Assembly (NCBI GenBank): GCA_009760855.2 | Contig: WPIO01000021.1 | Coordinates: 3,506,501 to 3,570,500, forward strand | Length of the DNA stretch: 64,000 nucleotides | DNA from: Cristatella mucedo | Lineage: Eukaryota; Bryozoa; Phylactolaemata; Cristatellidae | Direction of reading: 5' to 3' | Shown here: one piece after another, positions 21,240 to 34,440 of the stretch | Position numbering within the stretch: position 1 is the stretch's first letter | How the letters are laid out: every line of letters begins with the position of its first letter | Notes under the pieces: generated by a model | The model's database searches: none | Seen by the model: only the letters and a program-made list of their open reading frames with translations | What the model was told of the DNA's origin: nothing | Translations under genes and position numbers: made by a program

Positions 21240-24085
21240 TTACTTAGTGGTGACCAGGCCTGCTATGACTCTAGCAGCCAAACTTAATGTTTTTCTTTGG
21301 AATCGTCGCTCAATGTGCAACTGACCCCTATTATTAAGCGACCTTATTTCTGAAAAGGCCTCGATCTGCTCGCCTTGACTGAAACTTGGCTAAAATTGGT
21401 AAACTGCCCGACAATTAAAGAAGCTATCCCGATTGGTTTATTCTTCCATCGCACATATAAATCAATCAAAAATGGAGGTAGAGTCACTATTATCAAATGT
21501 TAAAGTTTCAATTTCAAGCCTTTTTCGGTACGTTCTAAGCAGTCTTTCGAATCTATTGTCTTGATTTCACACGAAAACAAGCTACCAATGGTGGCAGTAG
21601 TCTATCGCCCACCAGGTACCAAGCTCATTTCAATTCAGTTTGCAAGAAATCTATATTTCTTCATTATGGGTGAATCAAATGTTCATTTTGATTACTTATC
21701 TGACGCCTTCAGCACCAAATTTGGTGCACTAACTGACTCATTGCCTGTTGTGTCTCATGTGCATGGCCCTACTCGCGTCAAGGGTCACACACTCGACCAA
21801 ATTTTTATCATACAAGACTTCACTCATTCTTCACCAATTATTACCAAACTATGCTTCGCTGACCACATGCAGATCTCATTCAGTCTACAGTGTGTGCCCT
21901 CCTCTTCTTTATCTAAAATTATCTGTGAATCGCAAAACCTTAAGACCATTGACATCGATGCTAATATATGCTTCGCCTGTGCTTCTCAATCCCCCTTCCG
22001 TCCTGTTATCGTTGGTAGATTGCTACAACACGACACTAGCTGACAGGCTCAATGATTCTGCACCTCTGACTAAACCCACTGTGAGCCCTCGCCAAGATGG
22101 CCTTTGGTTTACCGCAGACATTAAAGTAGCTAGATTTACTAAGCTCAAGCGGTTGAAAAAAGCATACAAAAATCACGACTGACTGTCTATTGATAGGCAT
22201 ACAAGGACTACTGTAGATCGGACCGATCGATTCAAGCAAAGGTCTAGCTTCTATAAATATATAAGTCTAGCTTCTATAAAAACATTGTTGAATCGCAGAT
22301 GCTCAATCCAAAAATGCTGATGTCGGCAATCACCCATCTCTTTAACCGCTCATAGGTTAGCTCCTTACATAGTGATCCCTGTGATGATCTAGCTGATCGC
22401 TTCTCTAGCTTCTTTGCCAACAAAATAGACAAAATCATTGAGTCTATCCCTAAGATGGCACCATTCCCCCTGGAATCCCGTCCCTTAATTCCATGCAGCA
22501 CTTCAACGTCTACCTTCAAAGAGGTCACTATAGACCTAGTCCTGAAGTTCGTATCCCAATCAAAGAAGACAACTAGTCCTCTCGACCCTATTCCCACTGT
22601 CCTGGTTCTACGATGCATTTACCTGCCATGCTACCATGTTTTACTAACATCATAGATATGTCATTAGCCTCAGGTCATGTCCCAGCACCTTTGAAAAAGG
22701 CTGTAGTCAGGCCGCTACTCAAGAAAGCAACACAATACCAAGAGAACTTGCGCAACTTCTGCAGTCTCCCTTTTACCGTTCCTATCAGACACTGGAACGA
22801 GTCGTGGCAGACCAGCTGAACTCATGTATTGAAACTTCAAACCTTGCTAGTAAGTTTCAGTCTGGTTTCAGAGCTAATCACTCTACAGAGTCGGCATTGC
22901 TTCAGGTGTATAACGACCTATTTTGGAATGGAGACTTGAATAGATTATCTTTGCTTGCTTTGCTCGATCATTCGGAAGCTTGTGATACAATCGATCACCA
23001 AGTTCTTCTTGAGCGCCTCTCATCTCGCCTGGGAATCACTGGTACTTCATTGCAATGGGATAAGTCCTATCTCAGTGGTAGACCAGAGTATTGATGTGAA
23101 TGGAAAAAAATGATCCGAGGGGTCACATAAGTATAGGGTACCTGAGGGTTCTGTTCTTCGTCCCGTTCTATTCACAGTTTATACTCTCTCCCTCTAACCG
23201 ACGTTATTGCCCGGCACAATCTAGGGTTTCACTTTTATGCAAATGACACTCATTTTACCTTTGCTTTGATCCCTCCCAGCCCCCAGCACGTCAAATTCTT
23301 TCAACTCGCTTGCTGCATGTATTGATGACATCCGTGCATGGATGGCAGCAAACTCTCTTAAATTGAATGATGATAAACCAACTACTAGTTATGGGTAAAT
23401 CAAGTGTGTACAGAAATTGGAAAAATAAACGCTAAAAATTGGCTCTGCCAGCATATCTCCTGTTGAATCTACTCTAAATATATGTCATTTTTTCCAAAGT
23501 AACCTTTCATTAGACGACCACATCAGCTCCACGGCCAAGGCTGCCTACTTTCAGCGACATAGCATTGTTAAAATTTGGTCTTGTTTAGACAGGGATACCA
23601 CATCTAAATTTGCCCAGGTATCTGTAACATCCGTCTTGACTTCTGTAACTCTCTGCTTCCTGGCCTACCGGTCTGTGCCATCAGGTGCTTACAGCTGGTG
23701 CAAAACTCTGCAGCTAGGCTAGTCTGTCATTAGCGTCTCAGTGTCCACATCACACAATTTCTCGCCGACTTGCACTGACTCCAAGTCAAGCAATGCATCG
23801 ACTTAAAGTATTTGTCACTTACTTTTAGGTCCCTTCATTCATTGTCTCCAGCTCCCTAATAGATACACTCCCCCACCGGGCTAAGCATCGTACCACTCGC
23901 TCTTCGGAATCTAATGGTTTACCAATACCTCGTACGAACCTCAAATCCTTTGGAGACCATGCCTTTAGTTCGTATGCTCCCAAAGCTTGGAACTCACTTC
24001 CGACTTACGTCACGACATCTCCTGAATTGACCACATTTAAAAATAACTAAAACCACGTAAACAAGTGTTATTGTTATTATTATTA
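21240..24085 (+). mobile_element. Near full-length CR1/L2-like LINE, inactive
   Basis: This is the only plus copy with both enzymatic domains. The apurinic-type endonuclease is visible as LTETWL near 21376, VVYRPPG near 21597, a decayed I.GDFN-like word near 21668 and an ADH word near 21860. The reverse transcriptase follows, with SPLDPIPTVL near 22577, LLKKAT near 22720, GFRANHSTESALL near 22865 and ITGT..QW near 23035. The active-site box reads Tyr-Ala-Asn-Asp (AAT at 23242-23244). Frames change several times. Near the 3' end about 200 bp of the usual tail region are missing before the (TTA)n tail. Confidence 0.88.
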
Positions 24086-24899
24086 CTTCTATTATAGCCT
24101 CTTCCTGTCTTGTACGGAATTCCTGACGCCCGTAGTACAGATGTCAAATTCTCGCGTTGCAATTCCATGCAGATGCTTACAGCTCGACCCTGGCTGCACT
24201 AATTGCTAGTGCGTTGTCCGCGAGATTCTCTACAAAAAAAAACCTTCTTCAAAAAAATCGCAAGAGAAAGAATTGGACATGCGTACGGTCGCTTTACTAA
24301 AGGGACGCCCTTAATACGGATACAGAGCTTAGTAAAGAAGCATGGCGACTAGCAAGTTTCGATATTGCGTCAATGAATATACAGGACCACCGTTAAGACC
24401 TAACGAGTATAAGCCGCTCGCGGGCGCAAGCCGGAATTGCGACTAAGTGCGGCGCTACAAGCAGTGCACGAATGCGTAGTGACTTAATACGGCAAGCACT
24501 AGCGTTAACGGCTAGGTACCTTGTGGGCGGCAGTGAGAATTTTTAAAATTGTGTCTAAACAGTTGGAAGCAGTTTCTGGACTCGGAAAAAGACGCGCATA
24601 ACCGAGAGATCGCCTGCGGTCGCCTTCTTAGCACGCTTGCCGTCCTCGAGCCGTTATCGTAGGCCAATTGGCAAAAAGCAGCCACTTCCTCATGGAGCGC
24701 TTGAAGATTGTGTGCTAGAGGTTACGCGTACCGGCGAGGCCGATTCATTGAAAAAATTAAAAAAAATATTATTGGGAGGTGATTTCAATTCCTTAAAGCT
24801 CATTCTATTTGCTCCGTTTGGTTTGCGTGCTTACCTGTTCAACATTTAGTGAATAATACTAACTAGGGGCTCTACTGAGCTCAGTAGGCCTGAGTGTCC
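24086..24899. other. Intergenic sequence, no recognised feature
   Basis: No gene, RNA or transposon end was recognised. Short frames only. Confidence 0.35.
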
Positions 24900-25168
24900 T
24901 CCGGTCTCCTTTTGCATGCTTAAGCGCGTATAAGCATGTAAACGCTCGTGTAAGCATGTATGGGCATGTATTGAATGTATTGCCTGCACAGGCATGCACA
25001 AGCGAATATTGCATGTTTAAGCATGTATTGCATTACAAAATAGTGGGTGCTTTTGAATGCTCGTAACTGACTCTCGATGTGTTTTTGCTTGTCTTGCAGC
25101 AAGTTGAAAAGCGCATAGATAGAGCTTTGTCTGTTATTTTGGTGTTATAAAAAGACATTATTATTACC
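24900..25168 (+). mobile_element. Old LINE 3'-end fragment
   Basis: Repeated GCATGTxxGCATG words, then CTTGCAGCAAGTTGAAAAGCGC and a decayed 3' motif before ATTATTATT, follow the order of the LINE family's 3' end. It is strongly diverged. Confidence 0.5.
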
Positions 25169-26038
25169 TTTAATTTGTAGTCATGCATTCAAATGCATAC
25201 AAATGATAGCATCCATACAAAAGAGATTTGCGATGCAGAGCTAAAAATGGAGCCGTCAACTAATCCTCCGGTGCCTCAAACAGTCTTACTTACTGAATGA
25301 CTTCCGTTTGGATCGAATAGTTTAAAGCGGTGTAGAAGGGCTCAATCATCGAGTACCACGTCAGTTGCAGTGCGTTTCAGATGCTTACATCATGCTTGCA
25401 TGTTTGTAGCTAACCCTATGCGTCAGTCTTTGTCGAGTAGCCTTCAGAATGACAGAAAAAAACTTGCGCGACGCTACTCCCGACCAGACCAAATTTTAGG
25501 TCGGCGAGCTTAATTGACCCAATGGCACCGTTAGCGAAGCTCTATGAATTGGAAGAGAGCGAGGCGATTGATTATTGATCCTAGGCTAGTGCACAGTACT
25601 GAATGGCCAAGTGACATTTACATTAGCCATAAGCTTCGGTTGAATGGCGACAGAGAAGCACAGACACATCCGGGTTGCTCCTGGTTTCTTCCCATACTAT
25701 CGTCAGCTTTGGGCAAATGAAACTGGCAGTTTTAATACTATGGAACCGTTTTGCACGAACAGCAACTTCAAAAGAGCCGATTTCGCACCCAAAGCCCCCT
25801 CGATACTCGGTTCGATGGAGCAACTATCTAGAGTAATGGCAGCCTGGTTAGTCTTAGACACTCTGTAGAGCTGCAGGTTTCGATACGAAACATTCATTTA
25901 AAGGATGAGCCATTAGCTGATGGCCTGCCGTTTGGACTTCCGAGTATGCATGCATATGTCCAGAGCTGATCGGCGTCGGACAGATCAGTGCGTGCTAACT
26001 ATAATCGACCTACTCCTATTGTGGAGGGCTTCTGTGAG
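25169..26038. other. Intergenic sequence, no recognised feature
   Basis: Overlapping frames on both strands at 25623-25897 are short and carry no recognised domain. Nothing else can be supported. Confidence 0.35.
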
Positions 26039-26333
26039 CAGTGGCGTAGCCAGGAGGCATTTGCAGTCGGTCCGTACAGGGCGTCGGCGAGCTAGCCCGC
26101 CCCCTATTCCTACGCCCCGCGAGCGAGTCAGTCAGCAGCGAAGAAATTGCGCCTTTATTCCACTCAACGAGCGAGCAACTGCCGAGTTCGTGTCGGATGA
26201 AACTATGATTAAACACGCTATAGTTTTTTTTATTGAGGGTCCGGTCCTGTCTATTTGAAAATCCTGCGGTCTTGCCCGATACACGAGCATTTTGCAGGTC
26301 CTGACCCAAATGAAAACCTTGGCTCAGCCACTG
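26039..26333. mobile_element. Small hAT-like MITE
   Basis: The left end CAGTGGCGTAGCCAGG is mirrored by the right end, whose reverse complement reads CAGTGGCTGAGCCAAGG. The 8-bp flanks (TCTGTGAG and CTTGTGGG) agree at five of eight positions, which could be a decayed target duplication. The 295-bp interior has no transposase. CAGTGGCGTA-type ends are common in animal hAT-like elements, but the superfamily call is inference. Confidence 0.55.
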
Positions 26334-28766
26334 CTTGTGGGACAGTGTGTGGGCGCGATGTCTCTAAGTACTACGAACCGAGCGTTCACGCGACATTATT
26401 TTCTCTAAACTTTCGATGTTCTGTTCTTCATAGTCACCTTTTATCTTTTAGTTAGCGGTCAGTATTACGAGATGTGAGTGCTATTCCGCGAGCGCCTATA
26501 CATTATACTCTCCTTTTAGCTCACCATTTACCGCGTATTATCAGTGTCACGTAACCTAATATGTAGGTTATTTAACTACGAGTAGCATAATATGTCAATC
26601 GTACAAGCGCGGGTATAAATAAAAAAACCTACCATGTAAATTAATTTCAAGACGTTCGGGCCACTGATAGTGAGTTCTCATTCTTGTACCGCGTTTGTCT
26701 TAAATCAGTATGTACATTTCGTTCGATGACAGTCCTTAAGAAATTATACGGTTTGGTTTGTTGAAAAGTCGGAAAGTGACCGTGTCCTTTAATTGTGTAT
26801 AGCTCCAAAAATATATAAACACTTTTTCAAAACAAAATAATTTGAATTATTTCTATGCTGGTAATACATTGGTGATGTATTTCTAGGTAATTGAGCCACA
26901 TTGCAATCCATGCTTAAGTAAATCTAGCAGAATAACAGCGACAGAAAAAGAATTGCTTGAACAGCAAGCAAGGTTCACTGTCGTTTTATTAGCAAGTGAA
27001 CCATAATTCTGCATGATTATGCTCATCTTACATGAAAATCTGTTAAGGCGATCAAGCACTATTATAAGTTGCGGTACAGAGTCTTTTCTTTGCATTCCTA
27101 TTATTGAAAATCGTGTAGTAAAAAGTAACGATCGGCTGATTAAACGGGGATTGGCATGGAATCAGACCGCAGCTGCCCAGCTCAGCTGAGATGCTATGAA
27201 AACTTATCGTGGTTCAGGTATAAGATGGGATGGAATTGATGAGAGAGCATTCAGAAACTCTGTACTGGTGAGCTCCGTTTCCTGCATCACACCTGGCGAA
27301 GCGCCTCTTGTTTGAGCGTGCCGCATTTTGCCTTTGGCTAACTCGGGCAAGGTCAACCTTAGTCCATCCTTACGTAGATTTAGCCCCCTAATTAGCAGGT
27401 TTCTGGCGATGCCCCCCCCCCCCGGCAGAGTACCCTTCCCTTGATTAGTTATCAGTGTCCAGGCTCAGATAGAGGTTGAGACTTGTCGGATTCACTGATT
27501 GAAAGTCTGTCTCTAGAAGAAGCTAAAGTAGGTCATTGATCGAAGCACTATCATTTTAATGTGAAAGCCGTGGTGCCCATTATTATTGTGGAACTTGCAT
27601 CTGATAAGAAAAAGCGTTATTATTTCTTTTGCGCCGGCAACTTTGGTATCCTGGCTTTCGGCTTCTAAATTTACCAACTGCGGAATAACGTTGAGTTATT
27701 AAAACTAATCACTCTGAATTATTCTTTCGTTAATCAGCACAGCAATGGACTGACATCTGAATATGCTTTCCTAGACTTTTAGGAAATTAGCTCAGACAGT
27801 ACTCAAATGCAAAACCCTTTCATACACTCCTAGGCGGCCAAATTACTTACGTTTTGGTTTCTTCATAGTTTTTTATGTGTCATAGGATATTAACCTGGAT
27901 GCGTCACGAGGATTTTTGTATTTTTATTACATTCATGAGGTAAGAGTGTGAATGGGGCTGTTTACCAATAGCACTAAGTTCCTCTGCTTAATAGGATCAG
28001 TATCGTATGGGGAACGGATCGCGTGCTCTATCCAGGATTGTGCTCTACCCGGGATCAGGATCTAGGCCTAGATCTAGCCTGTTGCACGGCGATCGCGACC
28101 CCTGATTGTCGTATCACTTTAAATCCCGAATTACGTCAAGGCAGCCTCTCTAGCTGAGTAGGTTCTGAATAGGATAAAGTGATATTGGTAAGTCTTCGCA
28201 CAGCACCCTAAGAGAACCTGCTCTCCTTCCAGGGGCTTTCCAACTAGCCGCAAGAGAAGAAATAACCAATGCAAATCAGAGTATCTTCCTTAGGCAAAGC
28301 ACACAGTTATTATGCTAAGACAGAAATTCAAAAACACGTAGAAGACTCGCGGCCGCTGGATAGTAGAAAACTCCTCCAACCGTTATAAGCACTCATTCAA
28401 TCATGCACTCGTAGACAAGGCGAACTGGCATACGACCGGCCCACTGGGCCGAAATTCTTACTAAGGATACGAAATTTACGATTATTAGCTAGTATGAATG
28501 CGACTTTGTGAATTTTCGTAAATAAAAAACAGCGAACATCCAATTCCTTGTGGAGAACGCTGCACGCCAGCTACGCTGCTCAAAATTCGGCTGGTATCTG
28601 TATGGAGGTAATTTGGATTATCTACATTTCTTTTATACCAGTGGGCATCCTGGATTCTAATTCTGGGGAAATTTATTCGAGAAGCTATCAAAAACTCAAG
28701 GAAGATCGATGTGGCCGGCTGTGCCCAAGACGGGTCACCTGAATCACCTGAAGCGGCATCTGAAAG
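26334..28766. other. Intergenic sequence, no recognised feature
   Basis: AT-rich in the left part, with a C run at 27413-27423. Short frames (such as 28485-28784 minus) have no recognised domain. No repeat family shared with the rest of the window was found. Confidence 0.35.
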
Positions 28767-28930
<164 letters not shown>

Positions 28931-31269
28931 TTTCTTATCTGCTGCATTACTTCTTCGATTGCTATGCCCCCTGCGCCTCGCATATGCCCAGCCCGCTGGC
29001 CCACGGGGGACTCAAACGAAGTCTCCACTTTGACGCAGGGGCGTAGCCATGAATCTTCTAGGGCATGGAAGCTTGCGTTCGGCATGCCGCCGTGCAGTTT
29101 AAATGTTGAGTGCCCGTTTCCGCGCTCTTTTCAGGATTTTTTTAACCGCGGAGCGCTGTGCTTCGAACAGTGCATCAACTGTGTGACAAACAGCTGCAGG
29201 ATTAAATTGCCACCCTTCACCGACAGGAGCGGTCGTTTCCCTGGCATAGCTTAGCTGGCGAGCTTAATAAATCAGAGCGCAGCGTGAATTTTGAACGCAG
29301 TCGTCTCTCTAACGATGCACGTCGCTTAAGTTGCTAGTTGCTCACGACTTTCTAATAAAAATTCAGGTAGGTTTGTGGCGATGAACCTAGCCTGGCAAAT
29401 GAGTCAACTTAAGCGATGCAGTACGTCGACCTAGCGGCTTTAGCTGCTGCGGTAGGATACGCCCCCGCGACAGAATTCGTTCAGCCTACCGTACCGGCTA
29501 AACAGGATTAAGGCGATGACAATTTCGGCCAGCAAAAATGAGACTGCCTGACCTAGCAGCCGAGTGGGACCTTCCGTCCTCGTCAGCGGGCGCCACCTGG
29601 TCTGCGCGCGGCCTGCGAAGCCAGAATACTTCGTACCGTCGTGCAGCGGTCAGAAGTAGCCCCATTCTGCTCACACGGCTCCGCCTACGAGTGCAACTGG
29701 GTCTTACTGGGTAGGGCAGCCCCTAGCTCGCCACACAGAATTCTGTTATGGTCACGTGGTGCACGGCCAGTTCAAAAATTCAGTGTGACTAGATAGTACC
29801 TAGCTTTACGGTCTCCGCGGGGCTAGCTCTTGACGCCCGTAGAGCCCATTGTCTGGAGCAGCCGACCGTGCACGGGATCTTAAAACGCTCTTTTGCTTCG
29901 GTGAGTAGCCATTACCGGATACGGCCGTTATTGGTAAAATAGCGCGCGCGGGGCCAGTTACGTTGGCCCACGTCGGTGTCGGTTTCAGAACCCTAACCCG
30001 TCGTCGTAACCCCCGTTCTGTCTTAACGAAAGTGCAGTGCTGGTAGCAACTCGTTTTTGGGTGTGGTTTTTGCCCGTGCGGACGCCATAAGCTCGCCGGG
30101 TCGTTTCGTCTCGTCATCTACGCCCAGCCGCTTTGCTCGCCACAGTTGACACGCTGGGTAATCGCCGTCCCGGCGCTGACGGTCAAGAAAAAAAGATTGC
30201 TTCAGCAAGCGAGCTTTCATGTAGGTTTCCGTGAGGCTTTCCGCACTGCGGTGACTCGCGCACTTAGCGGTTAGCATAGTCGAACGGTGCGCGTCAACTC
30301 TGGCCTTGCGACTTGGGATTACGTGGTCGCGAGTGCGACCGCTTGCATCGCTCTCTGAATCAGCGCGTGCACTGTGTGCTTCTCGTTCGGCACCGTCGAG
30401 TTATAAATGCCCGGCGCATCGCGCCTCGACTAGCAGTGCGGCTGCGACAGTTGGAATTCCAGGTGGGGTGCGTCAGTGCCTTTCTGTGAGCTGCTCGCAC
30501 TGCGGTGCAGCGAACTCCGGGCGCATCGCGCGTGCTGGACGCTGGGCTGCTGTCTGTCTCGATTCTGGTTCGAGGGTCCGCGGTGAGACTCGTCGGATTT
30601 GGCTCTCGGTGTGAGAGGTCGGCCACGAACACCGGAAGTAAGCCGGTCTTGGGTGTACCGTCTGGGTCGTGATTTTGGCGAGTCGCTCGCCGCATGATTT
30701 CGCCTATCAATAATATCAGCGCCTATCCAGCATGTGCCACTGGCCGTAGGTTGGTCTGACAGCCGAGTGACGGTGCGATGTCTTTGGTGGACCGAGTCGG
30801 TAGTTCGACGTTGTTGTGCCTCACGTGCTAGACATGCTCGAGGACTTGTGTAGCTAGGACTGGGTTGCCCGGTGGCAACGCTGCCTCTTAAGTGTACCGC
30901 CGCGTGCGTCTCGCTGTATCCAGAGATTCGCAGATTGGCAAGCCCAAGAGCTCTGGAAGTAGTGCAGGGGCTGCTGCTGCTAGCTTGGCTCACGCTGAGT
31001 GCATGCCGGCCCTCTGTGAATCGTGCTCGGGTGCACTTGTCCGTGCACTGGTGGGCTGAAGCCTCGTGCTCCAGCGACCGATGCTGGCTGGCGAGGCATC
31101 AGTGGTGCATGGCGTCACCGACGTTCCGATGCAAAGCCTAGCATTGGTTGGAACAAGCAAACCGCTAGCCGTCTGTTAGCTAAGCCTGAGCCAAGGCTAA
31201 CGAGTTCCAACCTGGTGGTGCTTGTGTGGCGATTGCATTCCCAGAGGTTGGGCATATCAGTGGGCTCTC
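28931..31269. other. Intergenic, partly CpG-rich sequence without a recognised gene
   Basis: The segment 29500-31150 is rich in CpG and has open frames on both strands, the longest at 30430-30993 (minus, 187 codons). The translations are Arg/Ser/Ala/Pro-rich with no domain I know, and opposite frames are equally open, which argues for composition rather than coding. A promoter-type CpG island remains possible. Confidence 0.3.
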
Positions 31270-31779
31270 ATCGTTAGGTTCGATTATTCCCTTCATTCTT
31301 TGGCTCCAGCATACCTACCAGATCTACTCCCCCACCAGGCTAAGTATCGTGCCAACCCTTTTCGGTATCTAACTGTTTACCCATACCGCATACAAATCTC
31401 AAATCCTTTGGAGACCGTGCCTTTAGTTCGTATGCTCGCAGGGCCTGGAACTCACTCCCGACCTGCGTCACGACATCTCCTGACTTGTCCACATTTAAAA
31501 AGAAACTAAAATGCATCTATTTCTGACAGCATTTAGTGGGTCCTGTGATTCGTTCTTTATGTGCTTATGTGTGCTGACACTGTGCATGCTGCCACTAACT
31601 ACACTTGCATGCTGACCCTGTGCATGTCACCCCTAATCATGTTATTCTTGTTGTTTATTGAGCATGCTACCACTAGCCATTCGATCGTGCTTCTTTTGCA
31701 GCAACTATAAATAGCCTAAAAAGAGATTGAGTTCTCTGAGGGTGCTATATCAGGTGTATTATTATTATTATTATTATTT
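31270..31779 (+). mobile_element. CR1/L2-like LINE, 3' fragment
   Basis: It begins at the SLAPAYLPDLLPHQAK segment and runs through the C-terminal words (WNS-type block near 31448) to the conserved 3' motif and an (ATT)n tail at 31756-31779. Strong 5' truncation. The stretch retains the unrearranged CAGATCTACTCCCCCACC sequence that is altered in the copies at 5680 and 10746. Confidence 0.85.
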
Positions 31780-32084
31780 ATCAACGGCAACAGCTGGCAG
31801 GCTCATCCAGCCACTTGCAACCGTGCTATTTGCATATCGCATGCCGCTTGACTGGTCTGCTGCTTCTGCCCATTCCCTGCTATTTACCATGCAAGAGTGA
31901 CCGGTGACCAGCAGGCGGAAGTGCTAGGCTCGATTATTTTGCCTCCCCCATACCTTGAGCAGTGCACTGCCGTGCAATCTTTGAACGTGGAATGGGGTGC
32001 TCGAGTGAGGTATTGATATTAGAAGGTAGTTGTGAATGATGCCTATGCTCACCTGCATACTTCTTCCGAATATGCTCGTAATAT
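31780..32084. other. Intergenic stretch, nothing recognised
   Basis: No frame, repeat or RNA was recognised. Confidence 0.3.
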
Positions 32085-32170
32085 TGGTAATAATAATAAT
32101 TATGTCTATTGACTAGAGCCTCAAGATAACATAGTCTCTATTCAGGTGCTTTACAGCTCAATGCAAGTGA
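32085..32170 (-). mobile_element. LINE-type 3' tail fragment
   Basis: AATAATAATAATTATG followed by a decayed GCCTCAAGATAACATAGTCTC and GGTGCTTTACA is the reverse complement of the LINE 3' motif. It may be the tail of a SINE of the composite type seen at 41512-41640, but the head is not clear. Confidence 0.5.
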
Positions 32171-34440
32171 AGCAATGACCAATAGTGGATTTTGGGAGTT
32201 CGGCGCTTGTTCGTTCAGACCTTGCCAACTGCCACGTGCCTAGTTTTGAAAGGGTCGGCTCTAGGAAGGTTGCCCGTGTAGCCCCTTGTCACTGGAGCAA
32301 CATCGAGGTGACAAAGAGTGGGGCCGGGGGCGCCTAGTCACAATCATTGCCAGCTGGCCTCGTTGAGGTCAGTGTATCGCTCCATCGGATTCTCTTTTGC
32401 AGGAGACACTCGTTGGTAGGCTTTAGGGCATCGATTCAGCTTGACTTGTAAGTGCATCAGTGAGGCCTGGCAAGCCAGTTTGCCAGCACGGAAACTGTAT
32501 TTCTCGTTGGCAGCATCGTTGGCTTTCCTGCTGGTAATCTCCTCGGCTGTCGTCAGATGTCCAGCGCTGGCTTGTTTTGGGTTCAGCTCGAGCATGCCCA
32601 ACCTCAGTAAGGCTCGCCCATGGAGTTGGCTTTAGTCGTGTTGGCTGGTGCATTTTCTGTGCAAGGTTGACTGTATTAGCAAGCACTCGGCATCTGTCTT
32701 TAGTGTATGTCACTACTGTGGTCAGCCCTTTTCACCTTTCAGTGCATTCTTGTTCTGCCCTGTTCTGCTGTTGCCGATTGGCTATGCTAATCTGTCTCCA
32801 CCTATCACATGGCAAGCGATCAGCACTACTCATCAAGGCTGTTAGTGTGGTTGCCCTCTCTTTCTCTGTCACCCCATCAGGTTTGCAATAGGGTTCGACT
32901 AGACCAGCACCGTCTGACTGCTAAAACTGATAAAATTCTGAGGATACGATACTTGGTTTTTCTGTGGGCTTGACCAAGGGGTGCTTAAGACCAATCTTTC
33001 CAAAAGGCTTTTATTGGCCGTTGCTAGCATTTCAAGAAGTAACATGCATTCCAAGCTATTGCCATGCTCGTAGGAAGTTTGGTACTAGAACTTGTTTTTA
33101 TCGGAGCATGGGCCACCACATGGTGCTGGTAGCTATGCACAAGTCCTTGATCCATGCTAGTGAGCATGCCGGCCGATCAATGCAGTCACGGCTTTAGCCC
33201 GGGCTTGCTTGTGCAAATCGGTAAGAGCCTGCCGGGCACCCGATGTGGCAGCGAGTTGGCAGGGTAGCACCGGAGAAGCCATCCTGGGTAGTGCACTCGA
33301 TAACCAGTCGTTCACCCTCGGTTTGTGGTGCCTGGAGAATAGATAGCCCTTTCGTGGGATTTGTTCGAGCAGCAACGCAGAGAGGGAAGAGCAGAACCAG
33401 CATTTGAAGAGACCGTTGGCTGAGTGACTTCAAAGAAGGATGGCCAACGATTCGACATTTTTGCTTGGGACTATACCTATATCAGCTGCAGGAGCTGTGC
33501 ATAAAAGAAGGTGCCGAGCAAAGGCAGGTGGCAATGCAGACAAGGCTTAGTGTCACGTAGCAAGCTAGGCAGATTGGGAACCATCCGAGGTGACCTAATG
33601 GGGAAAGTAGTGGTAGGTCGGCCGATGAAGTGCACCCGAAGCCCCATTACATACCGTGCTGGTGATCTTGTAGAGTTGTCTTGTCAGGCATCTATCCTGT
33701 CAGGCTTGCTGGGAGAGATGACTGATGGGAGGTGAGGGACAGGCTGCTTACTTGTTACGGCCTGCTGAGCTTATATGCCCTCGGTGACAAGTTGTCCTCC
33801 CAAGTGATTTGGGCCTATTTCACCAGCTCTCCCCACACAAGCCGTGGTGAAGGGCTCTGCCAAAATAGGAAGACTTGTGACAGGAACAGAACACATCGCC
33901 AGCCTACCTCCCTTCTCTGGTTGGCATCCTCTCTAATTCGTTTGAGGACCCGTGTTTGTATGAGCAACCGAATCAAGTGTGAGAAGGGCTTAGGGCAGTT
34001 GGTCAGCACATGGTCTTAGTAAGCAGCAGCATACAAGTACTATCCGAAGGTCGACGGCTACTCCACGGTCAGTCGGCCGACGTTTGAGAGGTTACGGCTG
34101 TCTCCTAAGCAGCAGTGGGTCTTTTCTGATAGCTTCGGCCCTGTTATATTGCTTTTCACGAGCGATCGGCATCAACTGACTGAATGTTGCCCACAGATTG
34201 TGAACAGCAGCCGAGTTGTATCTGTCTGCACTGCCAGCTGTTTGTTTCACTGCTGCCCCATGATGTGGAAGCTAATCGTCGATCTCGCGGATTACTGTAG
34301 TAATTGCTGCAGCCCTTTACCTTTAGGGCTTGTGTGCCAGAGAGGATAGCAAACACAAGAGCTGAGTTAGCTCCTTTCAGCACACGTGCCAGCTGCAATG
34401 CCTTCCATTTTTTTACCTTCATCCACCTGGTGGTCTGGCT
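32171..34440. other. Intergenic sequence, no recognised feature
   Basis: Frames of up to about 100 codons occur on both strands without any domain I recognise. No transposon ends were identified. Confidence 0.35.

Noticed and set aside
30430-30993. 187-codon minus-strand frame as a gene
   Set aside because: Arg/Ser-rich composition, the opposite strand is equally open, no domain, no splice or start evidence. Kept as unexplained CpG-rich sequence.
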